A DNA stretch of 64,000 nt from Citrus sinensis (Eukaryota > Streptophyta > Magnoliopsida > Sapindales > Rutaceae), in contig NC_068557.1 of NCBI RefSeq assembly GCF_022201045.2, positions 9,794,501-9,858,500 of the forward strand. The letters run 5' to 3'. Made by a program: the position numbers and the translations under genes. A model generated the notes under the pieces. It ran no database searches, was not told the DNA's origin, and saw only the letters and a program-made list of their open reading frames with translations. Below, piece after piece: positions 11,572-22,100 of the stretch (the first letter of the stretch is position 1; each line of letters starts with the position of its first letter).

Positions 11572-12924
11572 ATGGATTTGGTTGAAAAAAATAAATTGCA
11601 TGATTTATTTACAAAATTATCACTTTATTTATAAAAAACAAATAAGATGTTACTTATATTCATATATTCAAAAGGAAAAAATAAACATATAATTCATATA
11701 TTCATATTCAGAACCATTCAGACTTCAAAAAAAGTTCAGACCATTCATATTTCGAACCAAAAAAAAAACTCTAAGTGAACATTGGCAAATATGTTAGTAC
11801 AAAAAAAAAGGCAAAGCATATACAAAATAGTATTTATTATCAAATATTTAACTTTAGTTTCTTTAATAATTTGATAAGATCTTATAGTCTCAAATTTTAG
11901 GTTCTCTTTAGTATAAATTTTCAAATAAAGATTATTTAAGTAGAGTTTTTTTAACTAAATTGTCACTAAAAAAATTTTAGTTGATTAGTTAACAATCAGA
12001 GCTTTTATATAAAAAAAAAAAATTACTTTAAGAGGCAAGTGTTTGAAAGTTATATATGAAATGATTGAAATATAATTATCAAATAAATAAAGCATATTTT
12101 TTACATTTCAACATTTAAAAAAAATCAACTCTACTCTTAAAAGCCAAAATTTAAATTTTTGCTAGTACATACAAAATAGCTTATTTAATCATTAAAAACT
12201 CTACTAAAAAAATAACCAAACAACAACAAAAAATTTAAAAGAAACTTATGAGATTAAATAATCATTAGATAAGGCTCAGTTGAGTATAGTCTTTCAATTA
12301 CAACTTATTTAAGTAGACCTTTTGTTAATCTATTGACGCTTATTTTTTGTCAACCAGAAAATTGAATAAAGGGGATGATATAAAGAGTAAAACATCAAGG
12401 ATTTACGTGGTTTAGCACTTGACCTACGTCCATGGGAGTCACGAGAGCAATTTTCATTATTGAACAATGATTACAACGAAGTTTTTCTTTCTTGCTACTC
12501 GCCTTTTGAACTTTTTTTTTCGCTTGTCCTCTCCACCTCTAAAACTCTCAATTTATAATACAATTTTTTAGTGTCCTAAGTCGTTGCTAATTCTTTATTT
12601 TGGTCGATTTTTTCTACTTAATTAGAATTTCATTTGGAGTCTATTTTTGTCTCATTCTCAAAGTAGGTTCCGAAGCTTCTAGATTAATTAGAATTTTATT
12701 ACGCTTTGCTTCTGAAGCTTCCGTTGTTTCTTACATGATATGTTTCTTTTTATTTTTTGCTTTTCTAGTTCCTGGTTCCTAGTTCTTAGACATGACTTTA
12801 AAATTATGTGTGTCCTTTATTCTTCACGTGAATTTTTTTATGCTTCAAACGTGCTTACTTTGCTCCAAAGTCAAGCTTAACTTTATTGCATGGTTCCTGG
12901 TTCCTTTTGACTTTCCATGCTCTT
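11572..12924. other. AT-rich DNA with LTR-like segment
   Basis: 11572-12330 is AT-rich without genes. At about 12345-12440 the phrase GGATTTACGTGGTTTAGCAC followed by CCTACGTCCATGGGAG matches a phrase common in LTRs of plant retrotransposons (a wording I remember as TTTACGTGGTTCGGC). This may be the LTR or leader of the element whose gag-like frame starts at 13847. Open frames at 12600-13031 are low-complexity. Confidence 0.35.
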
Positions 12925-13330
12925 ATGCTTCATGCTCCATGTTCCATGTTCCATGTTCCATGCTCCTTGCTCCCACTTTAATTAATTCTTTTTCATGCTC
13001 CCATGCTCCATGCTCCTTGCTCCCACTTTAATTAATTCTTTTTCATGCTCCCATGCTCCATGCTCCATACTCCATGCTTCCACATGCTTCATGCTTCCAC
13101 TTTAATTAACTCTTTTTCATGCTCTTATGCTCTATGCTTTATGCTTCCACTTTAATTAATGCTTTTTCATGCTCCATGCTCCATGCTCCATTCTTCCACT
13201 TTAATTAACTCTTTTTCATGCTCCAATGCTCCATGCTCCATGCTCCATACTTCCACTTTAATTAACTCTTTTTTATGCTCCCCTGCTCCATGTTTCATGC
13301 TTTCACTTTAATTAACTATTTTTCATACTT
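12925..13330. repeat. Compound minisatellite of CATGCTC and TTTAATTAACTCTTT units
   Basis: About seven higher-order units of roughly 50-65 bp. Each has several copies of a 7-bp ATGCTCC phrase followed by CACTTTAATTAACTCTTTTTC. The number of inner ATGCTCC copies varies between units. It sits in the presumed leader of the retroelement at 13847. Confidence 0.9.
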
Positions 13331-13846
13331 CACTTTTTTCTTTGACATTAGCTGTCCCTAGCTCTTTTGGAGCTTTATTGTTCAAGGCTTCAAGCTCAAA
13401 AAGAGTTATTTCCTCACCTATTTATACATTGGTTGTTGCCTCTTCTTCTACCCACCCACTAGTCTAACTCTTACTTATAGAAATTGGTCTTCTCTCTCTC
13501 ATTCAATAATCAACTTTTTTTTTAATCTCTTAGTTTTGTTTATCCATTTTTTTGTGAGTATTTGTTGTTGTTTTTCCCTTCTCTTTTTTTTTTTTAGCAA
13601 CTTGGAATACACCTCCCCCTTCCACTATAACCTCTGATAATGAGAAAGGGCTGCTGCCGAGTATCCTTAATATTCCACCAAAATTTAGATCTTGGACATA
13701 TCTCTCCCAACCTAGTTTTTCTAATTAATATTCGGTTTTATCTCCCTTGTACACCTTATAGATTCTTCTAAAGGTGAGTTTTTTTTTTCTCTTTTTTCAT
13801 ATTTTTGAGCACATAGTAACATGTATGCTTTTTTTTTTTTTTAGCT

Positions 13847-14770
13847 ATGTCTTCCGAGAATGATGGAGCTCGCAAAAAGAAGATTGAAAAGCTTCCTCTT
13901 GCTAAGATTAGTAGAAAGCTAAGAGATAAGCCTACCTTTTATGTTGGAGGGTCCTCTTCCCAAGCTGTTATTCCTAATCATCCTCAGCAAGAGACCTTGC
14001 CTCTACTAGCTGTTAACTTGGCTATGTATCCACCATCTGTTAGCTCTTCTTTCACTTCCAACATATCGGCTTCTGCTCATTTCCCATCAGATTCCAGCCA
14101 AGGGACTTTGCTTATGATGGAGGACTTGCCCAACTTTGCTTGGGAGGACTCTGCTAAAACATATCTCAATTCTTTCAACCAATTTTGGCCTCAGTACATT
14201 TCTTCCAACGACGTGAGGCATATTGAAAGTTGTGACCCAGTCGACGTCATGCTAAATAACATTTGTCAGATACCTTGTGTTTCCTTACTCTTGGTGTTTC
14301 AACAAGCTGTCTATCTATTAAAATTTCTATTCATTTCACTGCAGCTTTGTTGTGCCATCCAAGTATCCAAAAAAAGAATTAAAAATTTGATGTTAGAAAG
14401 AAATACTTTGATTGAATCTGGGCGAGCTTTTGAAAGGGGAATTGTTGAGCTAAAGGAAAGCTTGACTGAAGAAAAAGCTCATGTGGCGTAGCTAAAGGAA
14501 AACTATGAAAACCTAAAAACCAATTATGACAATCTAAGGGCTCAATCCCAATTTGAGATTCAAGATTTGTCTAACTCCCTTAATGAACTCAATCTTCAAA
14601 TGTCAACTGCAAAAGCTTCAGCTGTGAAAGAATACAAGACTTCCGCTGAATTTGCCAATATTATTGATGATGAATTTTTTAAGGGTGCTGCCAAGGTGAA
14701 AGCAATGATGGAAAGTCATTATCCCCACCTTGACTATAGCTTTCTAGAAGGTAATGAAGATGATGACTAA
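13847..14770 (+). pseudogene. Gag-like retrotransposon protein with one in-frame stop
   Basis: A single long frame runs from ATG at 13847 to TAA at 14768-14770. It is broken only by one TAG at 14489-14491, and both halves are in the same frame. The N-terminal third is Ser/Pro-rich and basic. From about residue 180 onward the protein is a heptad-like coiled coil (LKESLTEEKAHV, LKENYENLKTNYDNLR). The C-terminus resembles a phrase common in gag-like proteins of plant Ty3 elements (YKTSAEFANIIDDEFFKGAA, then an acidic tail). This family assignment rests on the coiled-coil plus tail pattern. A hydrophobic insertion-like stretch (about residues 145-168) may be retained intron or decay. It is not a cellular gene. 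Confidence 0.55.
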
Positions 14771-14939
14771 TCCTGGCATAGTGCTCCCCTCTTTTTTTGT
14801 ACCAGGCTAGTGGGATTATATGATGCCTTTATTTCCCACTCTTCTTGTTATGGACTTAAGAAGTTGTCTGTTTTTAGAAATTTTAATTTTGACTTTCCTT
14901 TCTTTTACCTTTGTTGTCACTCGAATTTCTTTAATGTTT

Positions 14940-15295
14940 TCTTGAATTTGCTTAACTTTTCCTGCACCAAAAATTTGCTTAACTTTTCCTGCACCAGGAA
15001 TTTGCTTTACTTTCCCTACACCAGAAATTTGCTTTAACTTTTCTTATAATTTACTTAGAATTTGCTTAACTTTTCCTACACTAGGAAATTTGTTTTTACT
15101 TTTATTTTAACTTTTCCTGCACCAGGAAATTTGCTTTAACTTTTCCTGCATCAAGAATTTGCTTTACTTTTCCTGCACTACGAATTTGCTTAACTTTTCC
15201 TGCACCAAGAAATTTGCTTTAACTTTTCCTGCACCAGGAATTTGCTTAACCTTTCTTGTACTTTGCTTAGAATTTGCTTTTAGCTTTTCCTGCTT
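14940..15295. repeat. Minisatellite of about 28-32 bp (TTTTCCTGCACCAGGAATTTGCTT)
   Basis: About ten imperfect tandem copies of AACTTTTCCTGCACCAGG plus AATTTGCTT. The unit contains an inner inverted repeat, TCCTG/CAGGA. It lies directly downstream of the gag-like frame. Confidence 0.9.
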
Positions 15296-15479
15296 CTTTC
15301 TTGTTAGAACAAGAAACTTAAAAATATATATATACTGAAGTAATTGAGAAAAAACGGTTTTATTAATAAATAGTTAAATTTTGACTGCGAACAATCCTTC
15401 GGTAACAATTAAACTTTCTGATAACTCAAAGAGGGCCTTATTATGATTGTTGAAAGATTAACAAATTTTATATTGATAG

Positions 15480-15967
15480 TAATCCTTATATGCTCTGCAT
15501 TCCAAGGACGCAGGAGCATAACTCCACTCATATCTTTTTTTTTTTTTTTGGTCTTAACCACGAGGTATCTTGGGGATGGTCTCAATTGTGGGAGTCACCT
15601 TTAAGCCCGTACCACAACTCAGACTAGAAGCCCCTGCTCGAACCGGGAGGCACAGGTTCTCCCAACAAAGGCGACTTCCCTGCGACTCAAACTGGGGAGC
15701 AAACTCAGTCAAGTCACTTAAGGAGACTCCACTCATATCTTTTATCCTATAAGTTTCAGGACGAATAATTTCTGTTATTTTATAGAGAGCCTCCCAGTTC
15801 GGGCCTAGCACTCCAACATTCTGCTCTCTAGTGCTCTGAAATACTAGCCAAAATGTTATATGGTCAAAAGTGATCTTCATGTCCTTTATTGAAAATTTGG
15901 GAGGTGTATATGACCATTTTCTCAAACAGTGGGGGTGTAGGTCTTCTTTCTTGTTTATAGAGGGCAA
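15480..15967 (-). mobile_element. C-terminal fragment of a Ty3/gypsy polyprotein, interrupted by a SINE
   Basis: On the minus strand, 15744-15967 encodes GVLGPNWEALYKITEIIRPE followed by TYRIKDM. This is the tail found after integrase in many plant Ty3/gypsy polyproteins (usual form: GKLGPNWEGPYRV ... AYRLKDMDG). The frame appears to continue into unrelated residues only because a SINE is inserted at 15539-15725. Orientation is opposite to the gag-like frame at 13847, so this is a separate element. Confidence 0.7.
15539..15725 (-). mobile_element. SINE with 18-bp target-site duplication
   Basis: The 187-bp insertion ends (minus strand) in a poly-A tract, seen as the T-run at 15539-15550 on plus. 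It is flanked by perfect copies of ACTCCACTCATATCTTTT at 15521-15538 and 15726-15743. Inside, on the minus strand, are two B-box-like phrases, CAGTTTGAGTCGC and CCGGTTCGAGCAGGG, as expected for a tRNA-derived pol III retroposon. It shares TTGGGAGAACCT with the SINE-like element at 54582-54740. Confidence 0.88.
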
Positions 15968-17580
15968 ATTTATTTTTTAGATTGTGATAAAACAATTAAT
16001 TTAAGATAATTTTGATTAAATTAATATATAAAACATATTAGTGACTATACAATCTGATGGCATGCCAAATGCAATAGTCCAATCTTAAGCTACACCAAAC
16101 ACAACATAATATTATATCTAATCTAATCATATCTCATCTCATCCTATCTTCTCGTATCTTCTCCTATCTTGCACATCAAATGAATCTTAGTCATTTAGGG
16201 TTTGTCTTCTTTCTTTTTAATGTAAATCAATCAAATTTGTTGTTCGGTTGAGTTTTATTCTCTATTTTCAAACCAATCAGTTTTTGGGATCAAATCAAAC
16301 AGAACTAAAAATTGAAATAGATTCAGGGTTCAATTTGTTCACCTCGAATCGAATGCCAACCCTTACCTAAACTGTAAAATCATAGTTGAACCTAATATTG
16401 CATAATGTGATATATATACACTGACCTTATATTATTACTATTATGGTGCGTTTGGTTAGAGGATTAAAAAGGGGATTGGATTATTTTCATCCTAATCACA
16501 TGTTTGGTGCCATTAAGAGTATTAAGATTAACTTATCCTCGGCCTATAGGATAATCTCAAATTTGTAAAGGAAGCTATCTCAAGAGGGGCCATGGGATTA
16601 GTTAAATTAAAATTATGTTGTAATTTATAAATATTAAAATTTTAAAATATGTTTTTGAATTTTTATTAAATGAGTTTTTATTTGTAATTAGATGTAAATA
16701 TTTAAAAATCAATCATAAATTACAAAAAACAAACAAATAAATTTAAAAAAGATCTAAAATTATAAAATTTCAGATTTCAAAAATTTAACAAATAAACCCT
16801 CGTTTGTCAGCCAAATAAGTACAAGAGAATAACTCGTAGCAGTAGTACTATATTCTTTTATCTATGAAAGATATCAAATCAAATGCACTGAATAGTCAAA
16901 TTTAGTTGACTAAGTGGCATGCACATATAACGATTGCCACCCGAATTAAGATGACTATTTTAAAATAAATTTTGAGATGTATTTTAGTATCATGCATAAA
17001 ATTTTAGATGTGAAATAATACAAAAAAATTTATTTAATATTTATTTCAGTTTCAAATATATTTAATATTTGTTAATTAACAATGGACGGTATTACATTAT
17101 TTTCTTTCAAAAAATTTTATATTATATTAAGTCTTAGAACTTGATTCACTTTTTAGCCAAAAGAATTATACAGAGCAGTGATAGAATCAAGATTAAAACG
17201 TTGCGAGGTTATCGTTAATTGGAAAATAATTAAAGAACACGTTAAAATCATGTGGGTTTACCATAAATTTAAAAAAATAAAGGAAAAAAACACATTAAAA
17301 CCTTTGTAGCCCTTTTGGTTAAATATCTTCTTTTTTTTTCCTAAAATTATTTCTTTAAAAATATTGGTCCAATTGAAGCACGCATACGGGATCCCATTCC
17401 CACCACTCGCATCTCATTGGATGGAATTAGACATCATGAAGATCTTTTGATAAATCTTGGCAGCTGGCACTAAACCTATCAAATAACTACCTTTAACCAA
17501 TAAGGCATCAGCTTCTTCTTCCTTTCCCGCCCTTGAACGTTCTTCTTCAAACCCTCAACAAATCGTAAACCAACTCTTCA
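15968..17580. other. AT-rich intergenic DNA and upstream region of the FLA gene
   Basis: No gene supported. At about 16445 GGTGCGTTTGGTTAGAGGATT, followed by a second TGTTTGGTGCC at about 16501, looks like one end of a small DNA transposon. I could not find the other end. The last 200 bp, with CT-rich leader sequence before 17581, are the probable promoter and 5' leader of the FLA gene. Confidence 0.4.
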
Positions 17581-18603
17581 ATGGCTACTACCCTCTTCTT
17601 CTCTCTCATCATCTTCTCTCTCATCTCCATTGCTCTTGCAGTCTCTCCTGGAACCCTATCAAATGCTGTGGAAACACTCTCAAACTCAGGCTACTTATCG
17701 ATGGCACTGACCCTTCAAATCACTTTCAAGACACTCAATCTTGAATCAAAAACACTCACCATTTTCTCCCCATCAGATTTTGCCTTTTCTCAATCAGGCC
17801 AGCTCTCTCTTTCTCAGCTTCAATATCACATATCACCTTCAAGACTCTCCCAAGATAGCCTCAAGACTCTTGCTTTTGGCTCAAGATTACCGACATTGTT
17901 GTCCAATCACTCACTGATCGTTACTGCTTCAGATTTTAACAATGCCCATTTGTCCATTAATGGGGTTTTGATTCAAGAATCACCCATGTTTGATCAAGAA
18001 GAACTGGTTGTGTATGGTATAGATGAGTTCTTTAATTCTTCATTTGGGGTCATGATTAGCCCCCCTCCTCACTCAGCTCCTGCACCGAGTCCTGTTCCTT
18101 CTCCAATTGAACCGATTGGCTTTGATGTTGATGTTTTTGGTGAGGCATCAGATTTGTTAAATTCAAGAGGCTATACCTTAATGGCCACCTTTCTTGATAT
18201 GCAATTAGCGAGGTTTACAAATCAGACAAGATTGACTATCTTTGCACCAGTTGATGCAGCAATGGAGCCATATGTGAAGAACATTACTGATTGTGTTTCG
18301 ATTTTTAAGCAACATGTGGTTCTCAGGTTGCTTCGTTGGCAGGATCTGATTAGGCTCGATGGAGGGACAACGTTGCCAACTTCTTCAGAAGGATTTAAGA
18401 TTACTGTGGCTTACTCTGGTGATGTGATTTTGCTTAATGGTGTCCCAGTTGTCTTTCCAGATATGTATAGCAGCAATTGGCTTGTTGTGCATGGCCTCGA
18501 CAGTTTGCTCGCGGTGTCTCCATTAGACGAAAAGATAATTGGAGACTCTTTCTCAGAACTTAATGGGGATGATTATCAGAGTCAAGCTGATTATGGAAGA
18601 TGA
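17581..18603 (+). CDS. Fasciclin-like arabinogalactan protein, FLA20 type
   Basis: An intact intronless gene of 340 residues. Residues 1-20 are a clean signal peptide ending in ALA. Two fasciclin (FAS1) domains follow, at about 24-157 and 185-315. The second carries the typical LTIFAPVDAAM (218-228) and the closing LVVHGLDSLL (301-310). The first has LTIFSPSDFAF (59-69). The linker (161-178) has Ala-Pro and Ser-Pro dipeptides (SAPAPSPVPSP), the glycomodule that receives arabinogalactan after proline hydroxylation. Several N-glycosylation sequons are present. There is no hydrophobic GPI-attachment tail, which fits the FLA19/20/21 subgroup and a secreted wall protein. The role is extracellular matrix adhesion or signalling by family analogy. 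The start is fixed by the signal peptide. Confidence 0.92.
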   Translation: MATTLFFSLIIFSLISIALAVSPGTLSNAVETLSNSGYLSMALTLQITFKTLNLESKTLTIFSPSDFAFSQSGQLSLSQLQYHISPSRLSQDSLKTLAFGSRLPTLLSNHSLIVTASDFNNAHLSINGVLIQESPMFDQEELVVYGIDEFFNSSFGVMISPPPHSAPAPSPVPSPIEPIGFDVDVFGEASDLLNSRGYTLMATFLDMQLARFTNQTRLTIFAPVDAAMEPYVKNITDCVSIFKQHVVLRLLRWQDLIRLDGGTTLPTSSEGFKITVAYSGDVILLNGVPVVFPDMYSSNWLVVHGLDSLLAVSPLDEKIIGDSFSELNGDDYQSQADYGR

Positions 18604-19175
18604 ATTTGGGTGGCCATCGGAAACTTTTGGTTCACTTCTCTGCAGCATTTCTTCAACTTTGTTTTCCCTGTATTAAACTTTGGATGGATGATTTGGCGAT
18701 TGTATGCTAACAGCAATGCTTCTGTTTCTAAGTTGTACTTTTAATTCATTAGCCTAGTTGAGTTTGATTCAACCAATGCTATTAATAAAAAAGATCAGCT
18801 TCAGAGCAAGTTCTCATATCTGTTTTTAGGCTAATGATTACTTTATATTTGCAACATTTATAGAGGATACTGTAGTCTGAGTTCAATTTTATTTCAGTAT
18901 CTGTTAGATATAGGGCTAGTTTACCTGTTTCCTACTAGGGAAACATGTGCTGGAATAACAAGGCAGCATTCTGGGAACTCTGAACATTCATAAATTTCAA
19001 AATTTCAGTTACTTTATCCAACTATAAGGAATCTGCATTTCCTATTTTCTGTAAGCGAAAAATTTATACAGAAGATCTATCTTACAGGTCATTTAAATAC
19101 ACAAACTAAAAAACAAAAAAAAATGGTTGAACCTTAGCGTCCCGTCCCTTTTGGTTAGCCTCATTGTGTTTAACA
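18604..19175. other. Convergent intergenic region
   Basis: Contains the 3' untranslated regions of the FLA gene (plus) and of the large membrane-protein gene (minus), which end 572 bp apart. AATAAA-like signals occur near 18783. No other gene seen. Confidence 0.6.
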
Positions 19176-22100
19176 TCATTGTTTGAATTTGGAAGTGGAG
19201 GCTTGAGAATTTTCCACAGAGGTTTCAGCAGAAACAGATTGCTGCCTAAATGCGTAACTGGTACTAGTTTCCTCACCCTTTGAATCCCCAGAAAAACTAG
19301 CTCTTGCCAACTCTCTTAGCTTCTTCAGGTCACTCTTTGGCTCCAACTTCAGTCCCTTTGCCTGCTTCCCTTCTCTGGCTCTCTGCTGGGCTAGGGTTAG
19401 GTCTGTAGGTGTTGAACGAGCTGCTTGAGCAACATTAAGGCCTGGGGAGCCAGGACTCGACACAGGGACTACTGTTGCTGTCATGGCACTAAAAGGGTCA
19501 GCATTAGATCCTCCTGGACCTCTTCTTCCACATTCAGTTTCCGGGCTTTGAGGAAGGACTGGAGCTAGGCCTGTTAGCGGTCGCGACGAACCAGGCATGA
19601 CTCTTGACCAGTGCCTCCTTGGTAGCAAAGGCAACACAAGGCCTTTAGCAACAAACTTCAATCCGAGTCTGAAAGAATTTTTCTGGGGCTGAGAGAGTCC
19701 TAAAATGCCTTTTATCATAGCATACCACTCATTAATTATCTGAGCAACAAACATGAGGAACAGGAGAGCCAGCATTAAAAAACCCAGAGTTTTTGCTTCA
19801 GTTGGATTTGAGCCATTCAATCTGATGCATAGAGCAAAGATGCCCACCTCACATAGAAGAGAAACGCTTTCCACTGTGTGGACTCCTCTTTGGATGTATG
19901 GCTTGAGAGTAAATAAACTTATGAACTGTATAAGCGTGATGGCCAAAGCAAGAAGGCTTTGGCTTAACTTATTTGATGGGTATGCCCCAGATATTATCCC
20001 TATACTGACTCTTCTCAAAAGGTCAAGAATAATATAGGAGGACCTGGCACACCCCAATAGCTTAACGGATGTGCGAATTCTCACTTCTTCATTGCTGTCA
20101 TCTGAGCTGATAGCTCTCATTCTTCCAATCCCACTTCTCCCACTTTCAGTCCACTTGGTTATGGTGTTAGGATCATTATCTTCAGCAAAAACTAACAATG
20201 GAGGCCCCTTTCGATTCTCAAACAGAATCCCAAAGATTGGGAAGAAAATTGAAGGCAGCCCTTCCCTGTAAAACCATTTTCCAGTAGCAGGCCTTCCCAT
20301 GAAGAAAAACCATAGTTTTACATGCCACTTTTCACTCGTAGCCACATGGGTGATTTCTTTATATTGCACAAAACTGCCTAAAAAGATTGCAATTATGACA
20401 AATAGAAGCACTGACAAAATAAGTGCTGCAGGGATGGCCAACAATAAAGCCCCAGTGATTATTCCCTCTGTGGTGCCACCTGAAAAATTGATGTAGCCTT
20501 CAGTTCATAGAATCCAAGAGGATGTTTAATCGAAATGAAATCATTGTTCTGATTTTCTTACCTCTGATTACAAACGCTGAAGACTGAGAGATGCAAGGTA
20601 GCATAAGAATTACAAAAAGGAGCTCAAACCTTGGAACTGAAAGCATCCCCTTCACTGAAGTCCCCATCCTCCACCTTAAGAAGAGTAGTGTTAGAAAATG
20701 GACTATAAGTAAGCTGCCCCCTCCCACACCAAGCCAGAACAAGTTCATCTCCAAGTCTCGCCATCTGTCAAGGGAACAATTTTAATGAGAATTTCAAACC
20801 ACTACCGATAAATAACTCTTACTTGTAGTGAACGCAAAATTTGAAATTATCCAAATGCTGATTATATTAGCAGCTGATTGTAAAGTTACCCGGTATAGTT
20901 ATCCAATTTTTTGACCACATTGCTAGCAGATATTGGCTCTCCTCTCTGCATGACCATTTGTACAATAATTAACATACAAAATCAATGTACTCGTTAATGC
21001 AATGCTGTCTTTAAAGTACAAAATTTATAGAATTTAGTAATACTAACCAGGAAATAAGTGAAATATTCGCTGGAATTGAGAAATTGTCCATAAGGCGCAT
21101 TTTTAATGCTTACGTTGTACCGTCCATCAGGCCAGCTAAACTTCTGGTTTGTCACAGTTGGAAAAGGTAGCTCACACCGAATGCAAGATGAGCTGGTTAA
21201 ATTTAAGCCAATCTGATGATAAGATCCTTCATGAGAGGATCCAATTGGCAGATATCTGAACTGTTCTGTGAGTCTCTCTTTTGCCAAATAAACATGGTTA
21301 GGCCAAACTGAAGCACTATCATTTCTCCAGGGAAGTTTTTGACGAGGTATGAGCCACCTAAGACCTTTAGTTGTCTCAGAATATTCAATAGGTTGGTTAG
21401 CTAAGAACCAGTCTGAGAGAACAAAAACTTGTAGATGTCCAACCATTCCCTGTGATGAAAATGTTCGAGATTTTTAACCAAAGTAAAATTATTGCAAAGA
21501 GAATACATAATGTGTGATCAAGAATCTAAATTTTTAAAAGTTAATTGCATGGAAATTTTTTCATTATAACCTGCAGGTTCATTGATGGATTAGAGGCAAC
21601 AAAATCAGTACTCCCGGAATTGAGAGTGCCTAGTATTCCAAGGTTTGCAGAGGAAATTGATAGAATAGCAGCGGCCAGTGATGTTGCTAACATACCCGCA
21701 GTCACAAACGAGTGTAGTGCAGTTGACATTGCAGGGGTTGAATCTGAGCAACTTCAAGTCTTAAGTAGAGAATAGTATTGAAAGCATAGATACCAAATAT
21801 CTATAGAAAGAAAACGTGGTGTTTGAAAGAAAATTTTTCTCCAAAGACTTGGCTTGCTGCATTAAACAAAACTCCAAAGAATTTTCAATCCAAAAGATCT
21901 ACATATCTCTGATTAAATGCAAAGTAACAAGCAGCATAGAAATATCAGGAGAGTTATTCTTACAATGCTTCACTTCAAGTACGTTAGAAGCCAAATTTAG
22001 GTTTCCTGATATGTCACGGACTTTATTCTCAGGAATAGAAATTCTAACTACATGCTGAGTTAATGCCTGAACAGTCAAAGAGTATAGAGCCCTTGAAAGT

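Noticed and set aside
12925-15295. Tandem repeats considered as CRISPR-like arrays
   Set aside because: Units are directly abutting and vary in length without unique spacers. The host is a plant, so these are minisatellites.
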